DNA of 64,000 nucleotides, from positions 6,011,501-6,075,500 of the forward strand of contig NZ_CP151076.1 in NCBI RefSeq assembly GCF_038096165.1, read 5' to 3'. The position numbers and the translations under genes are program-made. Of the stretch, positions 18,259-29,244 are shown one piece after another (position 1 is the stretch's first letter; each line of letters opens with the position of its first letter). The notes under the pieces were generated by a model, which was not told where the DNA came from, searched no databases, and worked only from the letters and a program-made list of their open reading frames with translations. The stretch comes from Pseudomonas sp. G.S.17. GTDB taxonomy: Bacteria > Pseudomonadota > Gammaproteobacteria > Pseudomonadales > Pseudomonadaceae.

Positions 18259-19011
18259 TCAGCGCTTATCCAGCGAATAAACGAACGGCGCCAGGATCTC
18301 GATAGTGCCGTTGTTCAGGGTTTCTGCCGGCGGCTTGGGCAATGGCTGGGCGCGACGGATCATTTCCATCGTGGCCCGATCCAGTGACGAACTGCCTGAG
18401 CTGCTGGCAATCGAGTACGACAAGACGTTGCCATCGGCATCGACCACGAAACGCAGACGGCTGACGCCCTGCATGCCGCGCCGCCGTGCGTCCTCGGGAT
18501 ACTTCTTGAACTTGGCCAGGTGGCGCAGCAAGTCGCCTTGCCAGCTTGGCAACGCCGTACTCGGCGGCGAAGGTGGGCTCGGCGGGGTCGGCGCAGCAGA
18601 TTTCTCGACCTTGGCGGTCGTCGGCGGCGTGTCCATCGGCTTTTCTTCGACCGGTTTTTCCTGAGGCGGCTCAGGTTTCTTGATCGGCTTGGGCGGCTGT
18701 GGTTTGGGCTTGGGCTTGGGTTTCTCCACCGGCTTCTGCACGGCGATTTCCGGCTTCGGCGCTTCAGCCACTTTCGGCTCGGGGATCTGCTCCTCGGGCT
18801 CTGGCGGTGGCGGCGGCTGCACGACGGCAGGTGGAGGCGGCGGTGCCGGAACAGGCTCGGGAGCCAGCTCGACCATCATTGCCGCCGGTGGTAGCTCGAT
18901 TGCCTGGGATGCCGGCCAGCGCAGCGCAACAACGATTGCGATGGCATGCACGGCAAGCACCAACAACAGACTACCGCCATAGCGCGTCAGTTTTTGGCGC
19001 GAATTGATCAT
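18259..19011 (-). CDS. tonB: Energy transducer TonB
   Basis: This 250-residue protein has one N-terminal anchor (about residues 13-30, with the conserved His in VLAVHAIAI). A long proline-rich spacer with KPKPKP and PEPPP runs spans about 45-150. The C-terminal TonB domain follows (about 165-250; FKKYPEDARRRGMQGVSRLRFVVDADGNV). It carries proton-motive force from ExbB/ExbD to outer-membrane iron and vitamin receptors. The start overlaps the exbD stop as ATGA. Gene order exbB-exbD-tonB is typical of one pseudomonad TonB system. Confidence 0.95.
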   Translation of the reverse strand: MINSRQKLTRYGGSLLLVLAVHAIAIVVALRWPASQAIELPPAAMMVELAPEPVPAPPPPPAVVQPPPPPEPEEQIPEPKVAEAPKPEIAVQKPVEKPKPKPKPQPPKPIKKPEPPQEKPVEEKPMDTPPTTAKVEKSAAPTPPSPPSPPSTALPSWQGDLLRHLAKFKKYPEDARRRGMQGVSRLRFVVDADGNVLSYSIASSSGSSSLDRATMEMIRRAQPLPKPPAETLNNGTIEILAPFVYSLDKR

Positions 19012-19433
19012 TTCTTACCAACCGTCTCGAGACCGACCAGACCGACTTTCAGGTAGCCCGCGCCGCGCAGGGCGTTCATGACTTCCATCAGATCGCCGTA
19101 ATCCACACCTTTATCGGCCTGGAAGAAGATCGTCGTCTCCTTCTTGCCTTTGGTCTTGGCATCGAGAATCTGCCCGAGCTGTTCACGGGCAACCTTGTCA
19201 TCGCCCAGAAACAGGCTTTGGTCAGCCTTGACGCTGAGGAAGATCGGCTTCTCAGGCCGAGGCTGCGGCTTGGCGGTCGAGGCAGGCAGGTCGACTTTGA
19301 TATCGACCGTTGCCAATGGCGCGGCCACCATGAAGATGATCAGCAGGACCAACATGACGTCGATGAACGGCGTTACGTTGATTTCGTGGTTTTCGGCGAG
19401 ATCGTCGTCGCCTTCCTTCAGATGCATGCCCAA
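19008..19433 (-). CDS. exbD: TonB-system proton channel subunit ExbD
   Basis: This 141-residue protein has a single anchor (about residues 22-42) with the essential Asp in VTPFIDVMLVLLIIF and a periplasmic domain. The ATG at 19433 gives MGMHLKEG; the ATG six bases later is also possible. It follows exbB by three bases and overlaps tonB. Confidence 0.95.
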   Translation of the reverse strand: MGMHLKEGDDDLAENHEINVTPFIDVMLVLLIIFMVAAPLATVDIKVDLPASTAKPQPRPEKPIFLSVKADQSLFLGDDKVAREQLGQILDAKTKGKKETTIFFQADKGVDYGDLMEVMNALRGAGYLKVGLVGLETVGKK

Positions 19434-19436
19434 GGT

Positions 19437-20393
19437 TTAGCCCACCTTGACCATGTGCGGCGACTGGGAGCGTTCGTTCGGCTGGTGGTCAAGGTCACGG
19501 CTGACCAGCAGCAGGACTTGAGCCGATGCGTCGGACACTTGCGCCTTGTAACCGGCAATGGAACGGGCGAAGACGTTGTAGATGACCACCGCAGGAATCG
19601 CGGCAACCAGGCCCAACGCGGTAGCCAGCAAGGCTTCGGCGATACCCGGCGCAACCACGGCGAGGTTGGTGGTCTGGGTTTTGGCGATGCCGATGAAGCT
19701 GTTCATGATGCCCCAGACGGTACCGAACAAGCCTACGAACGGCGCAGTGGAACCGATGGTCGCGAGGACGCCGGTGCCCATGCTCATGTTGCGGCCACAG
19801 GCTGCAACCAGACGCTCAAGACGGAAGCTGACGCGTTCCTTGATGCCTTCACGTTCGCGGCTGTTGACCGACAGACGCATTTCTTCCAGGGCGTCGTGGA
19901 CCAGCAGATTTGCCAGCGTGCCTTGTTTGGCGGCGCTTTCGCTGGCTTCGGTCAGGGTGCGCGCCTTTTTCAGGTTGGCGATTTCGGTGCGCAGACGGCG
20001 CTTGGCGCCCAGCAGCTCGAAACCCTTGGCGATCCAGATGGTCCAGGTAATGATCGAGGCAATTGCCAGACCGATCATTACCGCTTTGACGATAATGTCG
20101 GCGTTCTGGTACATGCCCCACGGCGACAGGTCATGGGCCATGCCCAGGCTGTTATCTTCTTCGACAACTGCCGGGCCTTCAACGGGCGCGGTGTTCTCCT
20201 GCAGAACCGGCGCTGCGGCCGGTGCCGGAGCAGCCGAAGTCGCTGGTGTGCCGGCCGGCGCGGTTGGCGCAGCTTGATCGGCCAATGCGACAGGGACGAT
20301 CATCAGGCTCAGCAGCAACGCTGCGATTGCCCGCCATGCGCGTGGCAGGCTGGGGAGTTTGGTTGGCGAAGCGGAAGAGTTGATACGTGTCAT
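19437..20393 (-). CDS. exbB: TonB-system proton channel subunit ExbB
   Basis: This 318-residue protein begins with a cleavable signal (ending ALA) and an Ala/Pro-rich periplasmic segment (about 38-80) that E. coli ExbB lacks but pseudomonad ExbB has. Three membrane helices follow. The conserved region GVLATIGSTAPFVGLFGTVWGIMNSF near residue 200 and the GIAEALLATALGLVAAIPAV helix are diagnostic. It is the first gene of exbB-exbD-tonB. Confidence 0.95.
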   Translation of the reverse strand: MTRINSSASPTKLPSLPRAWRAIAALLLSLMIVPVALADQAAPTAPAGTPATSAAPAPAAAPVLQENTAPVEGPAVVEEDNSLGMAHDLSPWGMYQNADIIVKAVMIGLAIASIITWTIWIAKGFELLGAKRRLRTEIANLKKARTLTEASESAAKQGTLANLLVHDALEEMRLSVNSREREGIKERVSFRLERLVAACGRNMSMGTGVLATIGSTAPFVGLFGTVWGIMNSFIGIAKTQTTNLAVVAPGIAEALLATALGLVAAIPAVVIYNVFARSIAGYKAQVSDASAQVLLLVSRDLDHQPNERSQSPHMVKVG

Positions 20394-20487
20394 GCTGGCC
20401 GGACCTGAGAGAAGAAAAGGTGGGTCGTTCTGCTACGTCGCGCGATGCGTTCGACGCAGGGAGGAGAACAAACGGGCCGTCATTATT

Positions 20488-20506
20488 GCAAGTAATTCTT
20501 GTTAAC
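20488..20506. promoter_or_regulatory. Possible Fur-type operator upstream of exbB
   Basis: An A/T-rich imperfect dyad with CAAG and CTTG arms lies about 95 bases before the exbB start. About half of its positions agree with the 19-base Fur consensus. The match is weak; iron control of exbB-exbD-tonB is expected from the pathway, not proved by this site. Confidence 0.3.
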
Positions 20507-20608
20507 AAAAGTAATACAGTATCTTTTTTTCTATCAATCGCAGTTGGCTGATCAGCTTTCACCCCCGTTCCAGCTGCTTTAACACGCCATTTGTTGTGGA
20601 GATTCGAC

Positions 20609-21457
20609 ATGTCTGCCCCCTCCGTTTTGATTGCTGGCTGTGGCGATATCGGCAGCCGTCTGGCTAATCAGCTGCTGCCCCAGCAATGGACCGTCTACGG
20701 GCTGCGCCGCACGATTGCCCAGTTGCCAGAAGGTGTGATCGGGATTGCGGGCGATCTGTTTCAAGCCCAGGCGCCCGCCGACTGGCCTGCAACTGACCTC
20801 GATTACCTGGTGTATTGCGCCACCCCGACCGAGCGCGACGAAGCCGGTTATCGCGCAGCTTATATAGAAGGGTTGCAGCACGTACTGGCCTGGCTCGCCC
20901 AACATGGCCAGCAGCCCAAGCGCATTGTTTTCGTGTCCAGCAGCAGCGTTTATGGTCAGCAGCACGGCGAATGGGTCGACGAAACCTCGCCGACCGACGG
21001 CAGCGGCTTTTCCGGCAAGGTCATGCTGGAGGCGGAACAAGTCGCACTGCAGAGCGGTTTTCCGGCCAGCGTCGTGCGCTTGACCGGGATTTATGGGCCA
21101 GGGCGCAGCGATTTGGCCAACCGGGTTCGTCAGGGATACAGCGTGGCCGTAGAACCACCTTTATATGCCAACCGGATTCACGCCGATGACGCAGCGGGGC
21201 TGCTGGCCTACCTGCTTGAGGCGGATTCTCGGGGAATTACGCTGGAAGAGTGCTACATCGGCGTCGACGACGCACCCGCGCCGCTGGCCGAGGTGGTCGA
21301 CTGGATGCGCGACTACCTGGGTGTCACCGAGTGGGCGGAAAACTCAGCCCTGCGCCGCTCCGGCAGCAAACGCTGCAGCAACGCCCGCGCCAAAGCATTG
21401 GGCTGGATGCCGCGTTATGCGACGTATCGGGAAGGGTATGCGGCGTTGTTTGGTTGA
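20609..21457 (+). CDS. NAD(P)-binding SDR/epimerase-like protein (YeeZ type)
   Basis: This 282-residue protein has a Rossmann fold: nucleotide-binding LIAGCGDIGSRLA at residues 7-19, an SSSSVYG motif with the catalytic-type Tyr near residue 115, and RLTGIYGPGR near 155, as in extended SDR sugar-epimerase relatives. The reaction is unknown. The ATG at 20609 is preceded by TGTGGAGATTCGAC. The longer frame uses a TTG inside that site. Its last 35 or so bases, together with the downstream repeat, are duplicated after the gene (see repeat entry). Confidence 0.85.
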   Translation: MSAPSVLIAGCGDIGSRLANQLLPQQWTVYGLRRTIAQLPEGVIGIAGDLFQAQAPADWPATDLDYLVYCATPTERDEAGYRAAYIEGLQHVLAWLAQHGQQPKRIVFVSSSSVYGQQHGEWVDETSPTDGSGFSGKVMLEAEQVALQSGFPASVVRLTGIYGPGRSDLANRVRQGYSVAVEPPLYANRIHADDAAGLLAYLLEADSRGITLEECYIGVDDAPAPLAEVVDWMRDYLGVTEWAENSALRRSGSKRCSNARAKALGWMPRYATYREGYAALFG

Positions 21458-21727
21458 ACACGGCTCCGTAGGACCGGCTTCAGCCGGGAGAGCATGGGGT
21501 CAGCCGACGCAATTGCTGCGAGTGGCTGCCCCCTCCCGGCTGAAGCCGGTCCTACGAAATACGAAATCCGGGAGCAAACGCTATAGCAACGTATCGGGAA
21601 GGGTATGCGGCGTTGCTTGGTTGAACATGGCTCCGTAGGACCGGCTTCAGCCGGGAGAGCATGGGGTCAGCCGACGCAATTGCTGCGAGTGGCTGCCCCC
21701 TCCCGGCTGAAGCCGGTCCTACGAAAT
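21423..21727. repeat. Tandem duplication of a gene 3' end plus REP-like element
   Basis: A 138-base block (21423-21560) covering the last 35 bases of the SDR gene and a whole GTAGGACCGG-family inverted repeat recurs at 21590-21727, offset 167 bases. The copies differ at two bases near the stop codon. Between them, 21561-21589 resembles bases 21358-21382 of the gene (GCAAACGCT core), so the duplicated unit began further inside the gene and then lost an internal segment. Confidence 0.85.
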
Positions 21728-21764
21728 GCATTCCAATTCAAATGGTTGCGGGAACCGCGCTAAA

Positions 21765-22499
21765 TCAATTGCGCTCAAGCAACCAGCGGCGTGCGCCTGG
21801 GCGTAGCTCTGGCATCTGGTCTGCGCCAGCGTTGTTGACTGCCTGGAATATCTCCAACTGCTTGCCGGTGCGCGAGAAGATCCACGCATTGCCTTGCTCG
21901 GCTTTTTCCAGCCACATGCTGTCGTATTCGCCGCTCATCGCCGCACAATCGCCCGCCAGACACAGCGCGTAACGATCGTTTTCCGGAAGACCCTGCACGC
22001 TGCCATCCGCCATGAACTGCACGGAACTGCCTTGGCCGTCGCCGCTGACGATGGTCCATTTGCCGCCCAGATAAGCACCGTACAGGGCTTTTTCGAAGCT
22101 GCTGCCCGCTGGAGCACCCACAGGAGCAGGGGTCTCAGGTTTCTGGAAGCGCTGTTCCGGGCCGGATTCGCTGGCGGCCTGAATCAACTGATCGCCCTTG
22201 ATCTGCAAGTTTTCGACAGAGTTGTAGTAGTCGATGCGCAGTTTGCCATCGGCGGCGCTGGCAATCTTGCCTTCGCCCACTTCAAAACCGTTCGAATACA
22301 GGGCTTGAGCAGCTTTGGTGTTAATTTGCCATTCCAGGTTCGGACCGTTGGCGAGCAACGCCTGACGGAGATTGTCGCCCTTGACGGCGGCGTCGATGGC
22401 AGCCTGGTTGATCCAGGTGCCGTCGGGATTGCGGTCAGCGTGGCTGGCACAGCCGGTCAAAAAAACGGCAACCAGCGAGAGGGCAAGCGCAAAGCGCAT
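21765..22499 (-). CDS. Conserved Pseudomonas lipoprotein of unknown function
   Basis: This 244-residue protein has a lipoprotein signal and lipobox LTGC (Cys17). A first domain (about 30-115) of repeated ALLANGPNLEWQINTKAAQALYS type is followed by a proline-rich linker (QKPETPAPVGAPAG). A C-terminal domain (about 135-240) includes GKWTIVSGDGQGSSVQFMADGSVQGLPENDRY and two cysteines (ALCLAGDC), suggesting a small periplasmic beta domain. I do not recognise a named family. The frame is open further upstream but the ATG at 22499 gives the signal peptide. It lies 52 bases after ridA in the spoT-ridA direction and may be the last gene of that operon. Confidence 0.8.
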   Translation of the reverse strand: MRFALALSLVAVFLTGCASHADRNPDGTWINQAAIDAAVKGDNLRQALLANGPNLEWQINTKAAQALYSNGFEVGEGKIASAADGKLRIDYYNSVENLQIKGDQLIQAASESGPEQRFQKPETPAPVGAPAGSSFEKALYGAYLGGKWTIVSGDGQGSSVQFMADGSVQGLPENDRYALCLAGDCAAMSGEYDSMWLEKAEQGNAWIFSRTGKQLEIFQAVNNAGADQMPELRPGARRWLLERN

Positions 22500-22551
22500 A
22501 ACAGAGTCCTTCCTTTCAGGTGCGGCGGGGCGGTGGCGCCCCGCTGGGGAT

Positions 22552-22932
22552 TTATTCGATGACGAGAATCGCGTCCATTTCGACCTGCGAGCCGCGCGGC
22601 AGGGCCGCAACGCCGATGGCTGCACGTGCCGGGTAAGGCTGCTCGAAATACTTGCCCATGATCTCGTTGACCTTGGCGAAGTTGCCCAGATCAGTCAGGA
22701 AGATGTTGAGTTTGACGATGTCCTTGAACGAACCGCCCGCAGCTTCGGCAACCGACTTCAGGTTTTCGAACACCTGAACGACCTGGGCTTCGATGCCTTC
22801 GACCAGCTCCATGGTTTTCGGGTCCAGCGGGATCTGCCCGGACATGTAGACAGTATTGCCAGCTTTGATGGCCTGAGAGTAAGGGCCGATGGCCGCAGGT
22901 GCCTTGTCGCTGGTGATAACAGTCTTGGTCAT
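22552..22932 (-). CDS. ridA: 2-iminobutanoate/2-iminopropanoate deaminase RidA
   Basis: This 126-residue YjgF/YER057c/UK114 protein hydrolyses reactive enamine/imine intermediates released by PLP enzymes. The substrate-binding Arg lies at position 103 ([13 protein letters not shown]), matching family Arg105, and the late Glu is E118. It follows spoT by 23 bases, a conserved pseudomonad neighbourhood. Confidence 0.95.
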   Translation of the reverse strand: MTKTVITSDKAPAAIGPYSQAIKAGNTVYMSGQIPLDPKTMELVEGIEAQVVQVFENLKSVAEAAGGSFKDIVKLNIFLTDLGNFAKVNEIMGKYFEQPYPARAAIGVAALPRGSQVEMDAILVIE

Positions 22933-22955
22933 GAAGAACTCCTGATTATGGTTGG

Positions 22956-25061
22956 CTACGCACGCATGCGGGTAATGCGGATGACCCCGGTCAAGGTACG
23001 CAGTTTTCTGATAACGCGGGCCAGATGCACACGGTCATGAACGCTGACCACCAGCTGAACCACGCTGATGCGCCCATCGCGCTCATCCATGCTGATTTTT
23101 TCGATGTTGCCGTCGGCGGCGTTGACGCTGCTGGCCAGAAGCGCGATCAGGCCGCGTTGATGCTCCAGCTCGACGCGCAGCTCGACATTGAATTCGCCGG
23201 TGACGTCCTTGGCCCAGGAAAGCTGGATACATTTTTCCGGGTTGTGGCGGATTTCACTGATGTTGCGGCAGTTGTCCAGGTGCACAACCATGCCTTTGCC
23301 TGCGGACAGGTGGCCGACAATCGGGTCGCCAGGAATCGGCGTGCAGCACTTGGCGTAGCTGAGCACCAGACCTTCGGTGCCGCGAATCGCCAGCGGGCCT
23401 TCGGTGCTCGGCAGTTGTTCGCCTTCGCCCAACAGGCGGCGCGCGACCACGTAAGCCATGCGATTGCCCAGACCGATGTCTTCAAGCAGATCTTCGATGA
23501 CTTCGACGCGGTATTCAGCCAGAACCAGCTGCACACGCTCGGCCGGGATTTTTTCCAGGCTGCTCTCAAAGCCGTTCAACACTTTGTTCAGCAGGCGTTC
23601 ACCAAGGCTGATGGACTCGGAGCGGCGTTGCAGCTTGAGGGCGTGGCGGATGTGGGTGCGAGCCTTGCCGGTGACGACAAAATTCAGCCATGCCGGATTC
23701 GGACGCGCACCCGGCGCACTGACGATCTCGACCGTCGAGCCGCTTTGCAGCGGTTCGGACAACGGCGCCAAACGACGATTGATCCGACAGGCGATGCAGC
23801 TGTTGCCCACATCGGTATGCACCGCATAGGCAAAGTCCACTGCCGTGGAGCCTTTGGGCAGCTCCATGATCCGGCCTTTGGGCGTGAAGACATACACCTC
23901 GTCCGGGAACAGGTCGATCTTCACGCTCTCGATGAATTCCAGCGAATTGCCGGCGCGCTGCTGCATTTCCAGCACGCCCTTGACCCATTGGCGAGCCCGG
24001 GCGTGAGTGCCTTTTGGCACTTCGTCGTCCGAGGACTTGTACAGCCAGTGAGCGGCGATCCCGTTATTGGCCATTTCTTCCATTTCGCGTGTACGAATCT
24101 GGATTTCGATGGGTACGCCATGCATGCCGAACAAAGTCGTATGCAGCGACTGATAGCCGTTGGCTTTGGGAATCGCGATGTAATCCTTGAAGCGGCCGGG
24201 CAGCGGCTTGTACAAATTATGCACAGCGCCAAGCACGCGGTAGCAGGTATCGACCTTGTCGACGATGATGCGAAACGCGTAGACATCCATGATTTCATTG
24301 AAGGCGCGACGCTTGCCGCGCATCTTCTTGTAGATGCCGTACAGGTGTTTCTGCCGCCCGCTGACTTCGCCTTCGATCTCATCGACCGCCAGGCAATGGC
24401 TCAGGGATTCTTCGATCTTGTTGACCAGCTCTTTGCGGTTGCCCCGCGCGCGCTTGACCGCCTGACCGATACGCGACGAGCGCATCGGGTACATGGCCTT
24501 GAAGCCCAGGTCTTCGAATTCGATACGAATGCTGTGCATGCCCAGCCGGTTGGCAATGGGTGCATAGATTTCCAGGGTTTCCTTGGCGATACGGCGGCGC
24601 TTTTCACCGGAAAGGACTTCCAGGGTACGCATGTTGTGCAGCCGGTCGGCGAGCTTGACCAGAATCACCCGAATGTCGCGGGCCATGGCCATGGCCATTT
24701 TCTGGAAGTTCTCGGCCTGGGCCTCGGCCTTGGTCTCGAAGTTCATCTGGGTCAGTTTGCTGACCCCGTCGACCAGTTCGGCCACGGTTTCGCCAAACTG
24801 GGCGCAGAGCGCTTCCTTGGCGATACCGGTGTCTTCGATGACGTCATGCAGCATCGCGGCCATCAGGCTTTGATGATCCATGTGCATGTCAGCAAGGATA
24901 TTGGCCACCGCAAGAGGATGCGTGACGTAGGCTTCACCGCTGCGACGGCGTTGGCCGTCGTGGGCTTGTTCGGCGTAGAAATACGCTCGGCGGACCAGAT
25001 TGACCTGTTCCTTGCCGAGGTAGGTCGACAGTCTTTCGGCGAGGGCGTCTATGCTCGGCAA
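22956..25061 (-). CDS. spoT: Bifunctional (p)ppGpp synthetase/hydrolase SpoT
   Basis: This 701-residue alarmone enzyme has an HD hydrolase domain (about 40-190; MLHDVIEDT), a synthetase domain (about 230-345; [26 protein letters not shown]), a TGS domain near 385-445 ([25 protein letters not shown]) and a C-terminal ACT domain. The conserved CCTPIPGD lies near 570. The start codon is TTG (protein begins [10 protein letters not shown]), with AGGGGGTAATCCC before it; no in-frame ATG fits. It lies in the order gmk-rpoZ-spoT-ridA. Confidence 0.96.
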   Translation of the reverse strand: MPSIDALAERLSTYLGKEQVNLVRRAYFYAEQAHDGQRRRSGEAYVTHPLAVANILADMHMDHQSLMAAMLHDVIEDTGIAKEALCAQFGETVAELVDGVSKLTQMNFETKAEAQAENFQKMAMAMARDIRVILVKLADRLHNMRTLEVLSGEKRRRIAKETLEIYAPIANRLGMHSIRIEFEDLGFKAMYPMRSSRIGQAVKRARGNRKELVNKIEESLSHCLAVDEIEGEVSGRQKHLYGIYKKMRGKRRAFNEIMDVYAFRIIVDKVDTCYRVLGAVHNLYKPLPGRFKDYIAIPKANGYQSLHTTLFGMHGVPIEIQIRTREMEEMANNGIAAHWLYKSSDDEVPKGTHARARQWVKGVLEMQQRAGNSLEFIESVKIDLFPDEVYVFTPKGRIMELPKGSTAVDFAYAVHTDVGNSCIACRINRRLAPLSEPLQSGSTVEIVSAPGARPNPAWLNFVVTGKARTHIRHALKLQRRSESISLGERLLNKVLNGFESSLEKIPAERVQLVLAEYRVEVIEDLLEDIGLGNRMAYVVARRLLGEGEQLPSTEGPLAIRGTEGLVLSYAKCCTPIPGDPIVGHLSAGKGMVVHLDNCRNISEIRHNPEKCIQLSWAKDVTGEFNVELRVELEHQRGLIALLASSVNAADGNIEKISMDERDGRISVVQLVVSVHDRVHLARVIRKLRTLTGVIRITRMRA

Positions 25062-25121
25062 GGGATTACCCCCTGCCGATGGCTTGTACCCTGCGCCGTA
25101 CTACGTCGACCCGGCATAGGC

Positions 25122-25385
25122 TTAGACGGCCTCGTTGGACTCGTCCTCAAACGCTGCGAACAATGGTTCATCTTCAACGATTTCAGCTTCGGCGATTACG
25201 GTGTAGCTCATCAAGCCCGCTGCGATTTCACGCAGGGCCATAACGGTGGGCTTGTCGTTTTCCCAGGCCAGCTTTGGTTCTTTGCCGCCGGTTGCCAGTT
25301 GACGGGCACGCTTGGTGGAGAGCATGACCAGCTCAAAGCGGTTATCCACGTGTTCTAGGCAGTCTTCAACGGTTACGCGGGCCAT
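25122..25385 (-). CDS. rpoZ: RNA polymerase omega subunit
   Basis: This 87-residue protein ([21 protein letters not shown]) helps assemble RNA polymerase and forms part of a ppGpp site in proteobacteria. The six upstream codons of the open frame start from a non-ATG codon; the ATG at 25385 is the standard start, with GAGGAATACCC in front. spoT follows by 60 bases. Confidence 0.96.
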   Translation of the reverse strand: MARVTVEDCLEHVDNRFELVMLSTKRARQLATGGKEPKLAWENDKPTVMALREIAAGLMSYTVIAEAEIVEDEPLFAAFEDESNEAV

Positions 25386-25532
25386 GGGTATTCCTCGTAG
25401 CAAATGCGGATGCGCGATGCCCGGATGGGCGAGCGGACTCGGTAGTTTACAAGCTCGGAGCCCTATGCTTCAAGCGGCAAGCCACCAGCGGCCTTATTTA
25501 GCTGGCCGAAGGGGGCTTGCAATGGGTCAATT

Positions 25533-27030
<1,498 letters not shown>

Positions 27031-27289
27031 GGCAAACACCTCTATAAATCCGGTGAACAGCGCACTGTTTCGGCCAGTGACCAAAAGATGTCACGAAAAG
27101 TCGAGAGGCTGTAAAGGCGCAGGATTGTAGCGCAGTGCGACGGATGCTCCCAATCCGGGAATGCGACAAGCGATGCATGGTGTCGCGCGCCGCGCCGTCA
27201 GCGCCTGCAAACTCCCGTTCCAGAGCCTGCCAGCACGCTGGATCGGCCTCACCTGAGTTTTAGATGTGCCCAGTCTCGACTGTCGCCTC

Positions 27290-27295
27290 TATAAT
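27290..27295 (+). promoter_or_regulatory. Likely -10 element of the rph promoter
   Basis: A perfect TATAAT lies 36 bases before the rph ATG. The -35 region 17 bases upstream is poor. The opposing yicC gene starts about 260 bases away. Confidence 0.5.
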
Positions 27296-27331
27296 GCTCG
27301 GCAGTTTTCCGTCTTAGTACAGGTATTCCCA

Positions 27332-28054
27332 ATGAAACGTCCAAGTGGTCGCGCCGCCGATCAGCTGCGCTCGATCCGCATCACCCGCAACTACACCAAA
27401 CACGCCGAGGGTTCTGTACTGGTCGAGTTTGGTGATACCAAAGTGATTTGCACCGTCAGCGTCGAGAGCGGCGTACCGCGGTTCCTCAAAGGTCAGGGCC
27501 AAGGTTGGTTGACCGCAGAATACGGCATGCTGCCGCGCGCCACCGGCGAGCGTAATCAGCGTGAAGCCAGTCGCGGCAAGCAAGGCGGTCGCACGCTGGA
27601 AATCCAGCGTCTGATCGGTCGTTCGCTGCGCGCGGCACTGGACATGTCCAAGCTGGGCGACGTGACCCTCTACGTCGATTGCGATGTCATTCAGGCTGAC
27701 GGCGGCACGCGCACAGCGTCCATCACCGGCGCCATGGTTGCCCTGGCCGATGCCTTGAAAGTGATCAAGAAACGCGGCGGCCTCAAAGGCGGTGACCCGC
27801 TCAAGCAAATGATCGCCGCCGTTTCGGTGGGCATGTATCAGGGCGAGCCTGTGCTCGATCTGGACTATCTTGAAGATTCCGCAGCCGAGACCGACCTCAA
27901 CGTGGTCATGACCAGCGCAGGCGGCTTCATTGAAGTGCAGGGCACCGCTGAAGGCGCGCCGTTCCAGCCGGAAGAGCTGAACGCGATGCTGGCTCTGGCC
28001 CAGAAGGGCATTGCTGAATTGTTCGCGCTGCAAACCGCTGCTTTGGCCGACTGA
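27332..28054 (+). CDS. rph: Ribonuclease PH
   Basis: This 240-residue phosphorolytic 3'-5' exoribonuclease trims tRNA and rRNA 3' ends. The start [19 protein letters not shown] and the segments [15 protein letters not shown] and [19 protein letters not shown] are diagnostic. The frame extends upstream through the promoter; the ATG at 27332 is the true start. A DUF4870 gene follows by 23 bases. Confidence 0.96.
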   Translation: MKRPSGRAADQLRSIRITRNYTKHAEGSVLVEFGDTKVICTVSVESGVPRFLKGQGQGWLTAEYGMLPRATGERNQREASRGKQGGRTLEIQRLIGRSLRAALDMSKLGDVTLYVDCDVIQADGGTRTASITGAMVALADALKVIKKRGGLKGGDPLKQMIAAVSVGMYQGEPVLDLDYLEDSAAETDLNVVMTSAGGFIEVQGTAEGAPFQPEELNAMLALAQKGIAELFALQTAALAD

Positions 28055-28077
28055 TCGACAAACCCGAGGGATCGCAC

Positions 28078-28446
28078 ATGAGTGACAGCCAGCTACCGCT
28101 TCCGAAACCCAGCTCAGAGATTCGCCAGTGGGCGATGTTCTGTCACTTTGCCGCGTTCTTCGGCTTGATCTTCCCGTTCGGCAACCTCTTGGGGCCGCTG
28201 ATCATCTGGCAGATCAAGAAAGAAGCCGATCCATTCATCGATGCCCAGGGCAAGGAAGCGCTGAACTTTCAGATCACCGTTTCCATCGCCGTCATGATCT
28301 GCATGTTGCTCATGGTGCTGATCATCGGCTTCCCGCTGATGGCCCTGGTGGGTATCGGCGCGCTGGTCCTGACCATTATTGGCGGCTTGAAAGCCAACGA
28401 TGGTCTGGCCTATCGCTATCCGTTCACCTGGCGCCTGATCAAGTAA
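28078..28446 (+). CDS. DUF4870 (Tic20-like) small membrane protein
   Basis: This 122-residue protein has three or four hydrophobic segments (FCHFAAFFGLIFPFGNLLGPLIIW, then two more) and the family pattern DPFIDAQGKEALNFQITVSI near the middle. Its function is not known. It has a good ribosome site (GAGGGATCGCAC) and lies downstream of rph, likely cotranscribed. Confidence 0.88.
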   Translation: MSDSQLPLPKPSSEIRQWAMFCHFAAFFGLIFPFGNLLGPLIIWQIKKEADPFIDAQGKEALNFQITVSIAVMICMLLMVLIIGFPLMALVGIGALVLTIIGGLKANDGLAYRYPFTWRLIK

Positions 28447-28452
28447 CGATCA

Positions 28453-28478
28453 AATGCGCCCATTGGCATGGGCGCATT
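28453..28478 (+). terminator. Hairpin after the rph-DUF4870 unit
   Basis: AATGCGCCCAT, four bases, ATGGGCGCATT is a perfect 11-base-pair stem six bases after the stop codon. Only a short T run follows (TTG). It lies between convergent transcripts and may end both. Confidence 0.65.
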
Positions 28479-28500
28479 GCTCGCCAGTCGATAGCCTGAA

Positions 28501-29241
28501 TCAGCGCAGGATCCGCGGCGCTTCATCGCGCGGCAGATTGTTCTGCGGCATCGGCTGATCGGTGTACTCCACTTCGCCACGCAGTTGCTCGCGCAGCTGG
28601 CGGGCGACGTCCATGCCAATCGACTTGGACACATCCCGCACGACCCGACCGCGATTGGGCGTGACCTTGATATCCCGACCGTTCACCAGCTTGGTGTCCT
28701 GACCTTCGCCCATGGCCGTGAAGGCCGAGGTGATTTCAAAGGTGCGCGTGTTGATCAGGCTGAAGTCGCTGACCAGCGTCAGCCCCAGAACCGCAGAATG
28801 GCTGTCAGTGTTCGCCAGCTCGTTGATGTCCTGACGGAAGTCGATATCCGACACCGTGCCGAACAGCACGTAGTCCGCGCCCCTGAAGTTACCGTTCTTG
28901 ATGCGCTTGATGACGTCATAAACGTCTTCCTTGGACTTGGCCGTGTAAGGCGTGCCCTGCACCAGCTGGAACATGCCGGACTTGAGAATCTCGCCCTTGA
29001 TGTCGCCGCTGAATTTGCGCAGCTCGCCTTGCTCGATGTAGCTGTAACGCTCTTCGTATTCGTTGTAACTGGCCGACCCGCTGGCGCTGTAGGCATTGAT
29101 CCGCACGTTGCTCTGCGCCGAAACCGTGTGGATGTAATGCTCCACACGTTCTTGGAATGCCATGTCCGTCACTGCGATTTTCGGCGCGGCCTGTACGCCA
29201 AAGGCGCACATCAGGCCGACGATGCCCATCCATGCACGCAT
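28501..29241 (-). CDS. CsgG/LpoB-like secreted protein
   Basis: This 246-residue protein has a signal peptide (residues 1-19, ending VQA) without a lipobox. A CsgG-like fold is suggested by IKGEILKSGMFQLVQG, then DVIKRIKNGNFRGADYVLFGTVSDIDF and NTRTFEITSAFTAMGEG. It starts three bases after the lpoB stop and is the last gene of the cluster. The lack of a lipid anchor suggests it works in the periplasm with the lipoproteins next to it. The family resemblance is fair; the function is inferred only from context. Confidence 0.7.
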   Translation of the reverse strand: MRAWMGIVGLMCAFGVQAAPKIAVTDMAFQERVEHYIHTVSAQSNVRINAYSASGSASYNEYEERYSYIEQGELRKFSGDIKGEILKSGMFQLVQGTPYTAKSKEDVYDVIKRIKNGNFRGADYVLFGTVSDIDFRQDINELANTDSHSAVLGLTLVSDFSLINTRTFEITSAFTAMGEGQDTKLVNGRDIKVTPNRGRVVRDVSKSIGMDVARQLREQLRGEVEYTDQPMPQNNLPRDEAPRILR

Positions 29242-29244
29242 TGC

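Noticed and set aside
23025..25358. Plus-strand open frame of 777 codons
   Set aside because: It lies antisense to spoT, has no ribosome site and no recognisable motif.
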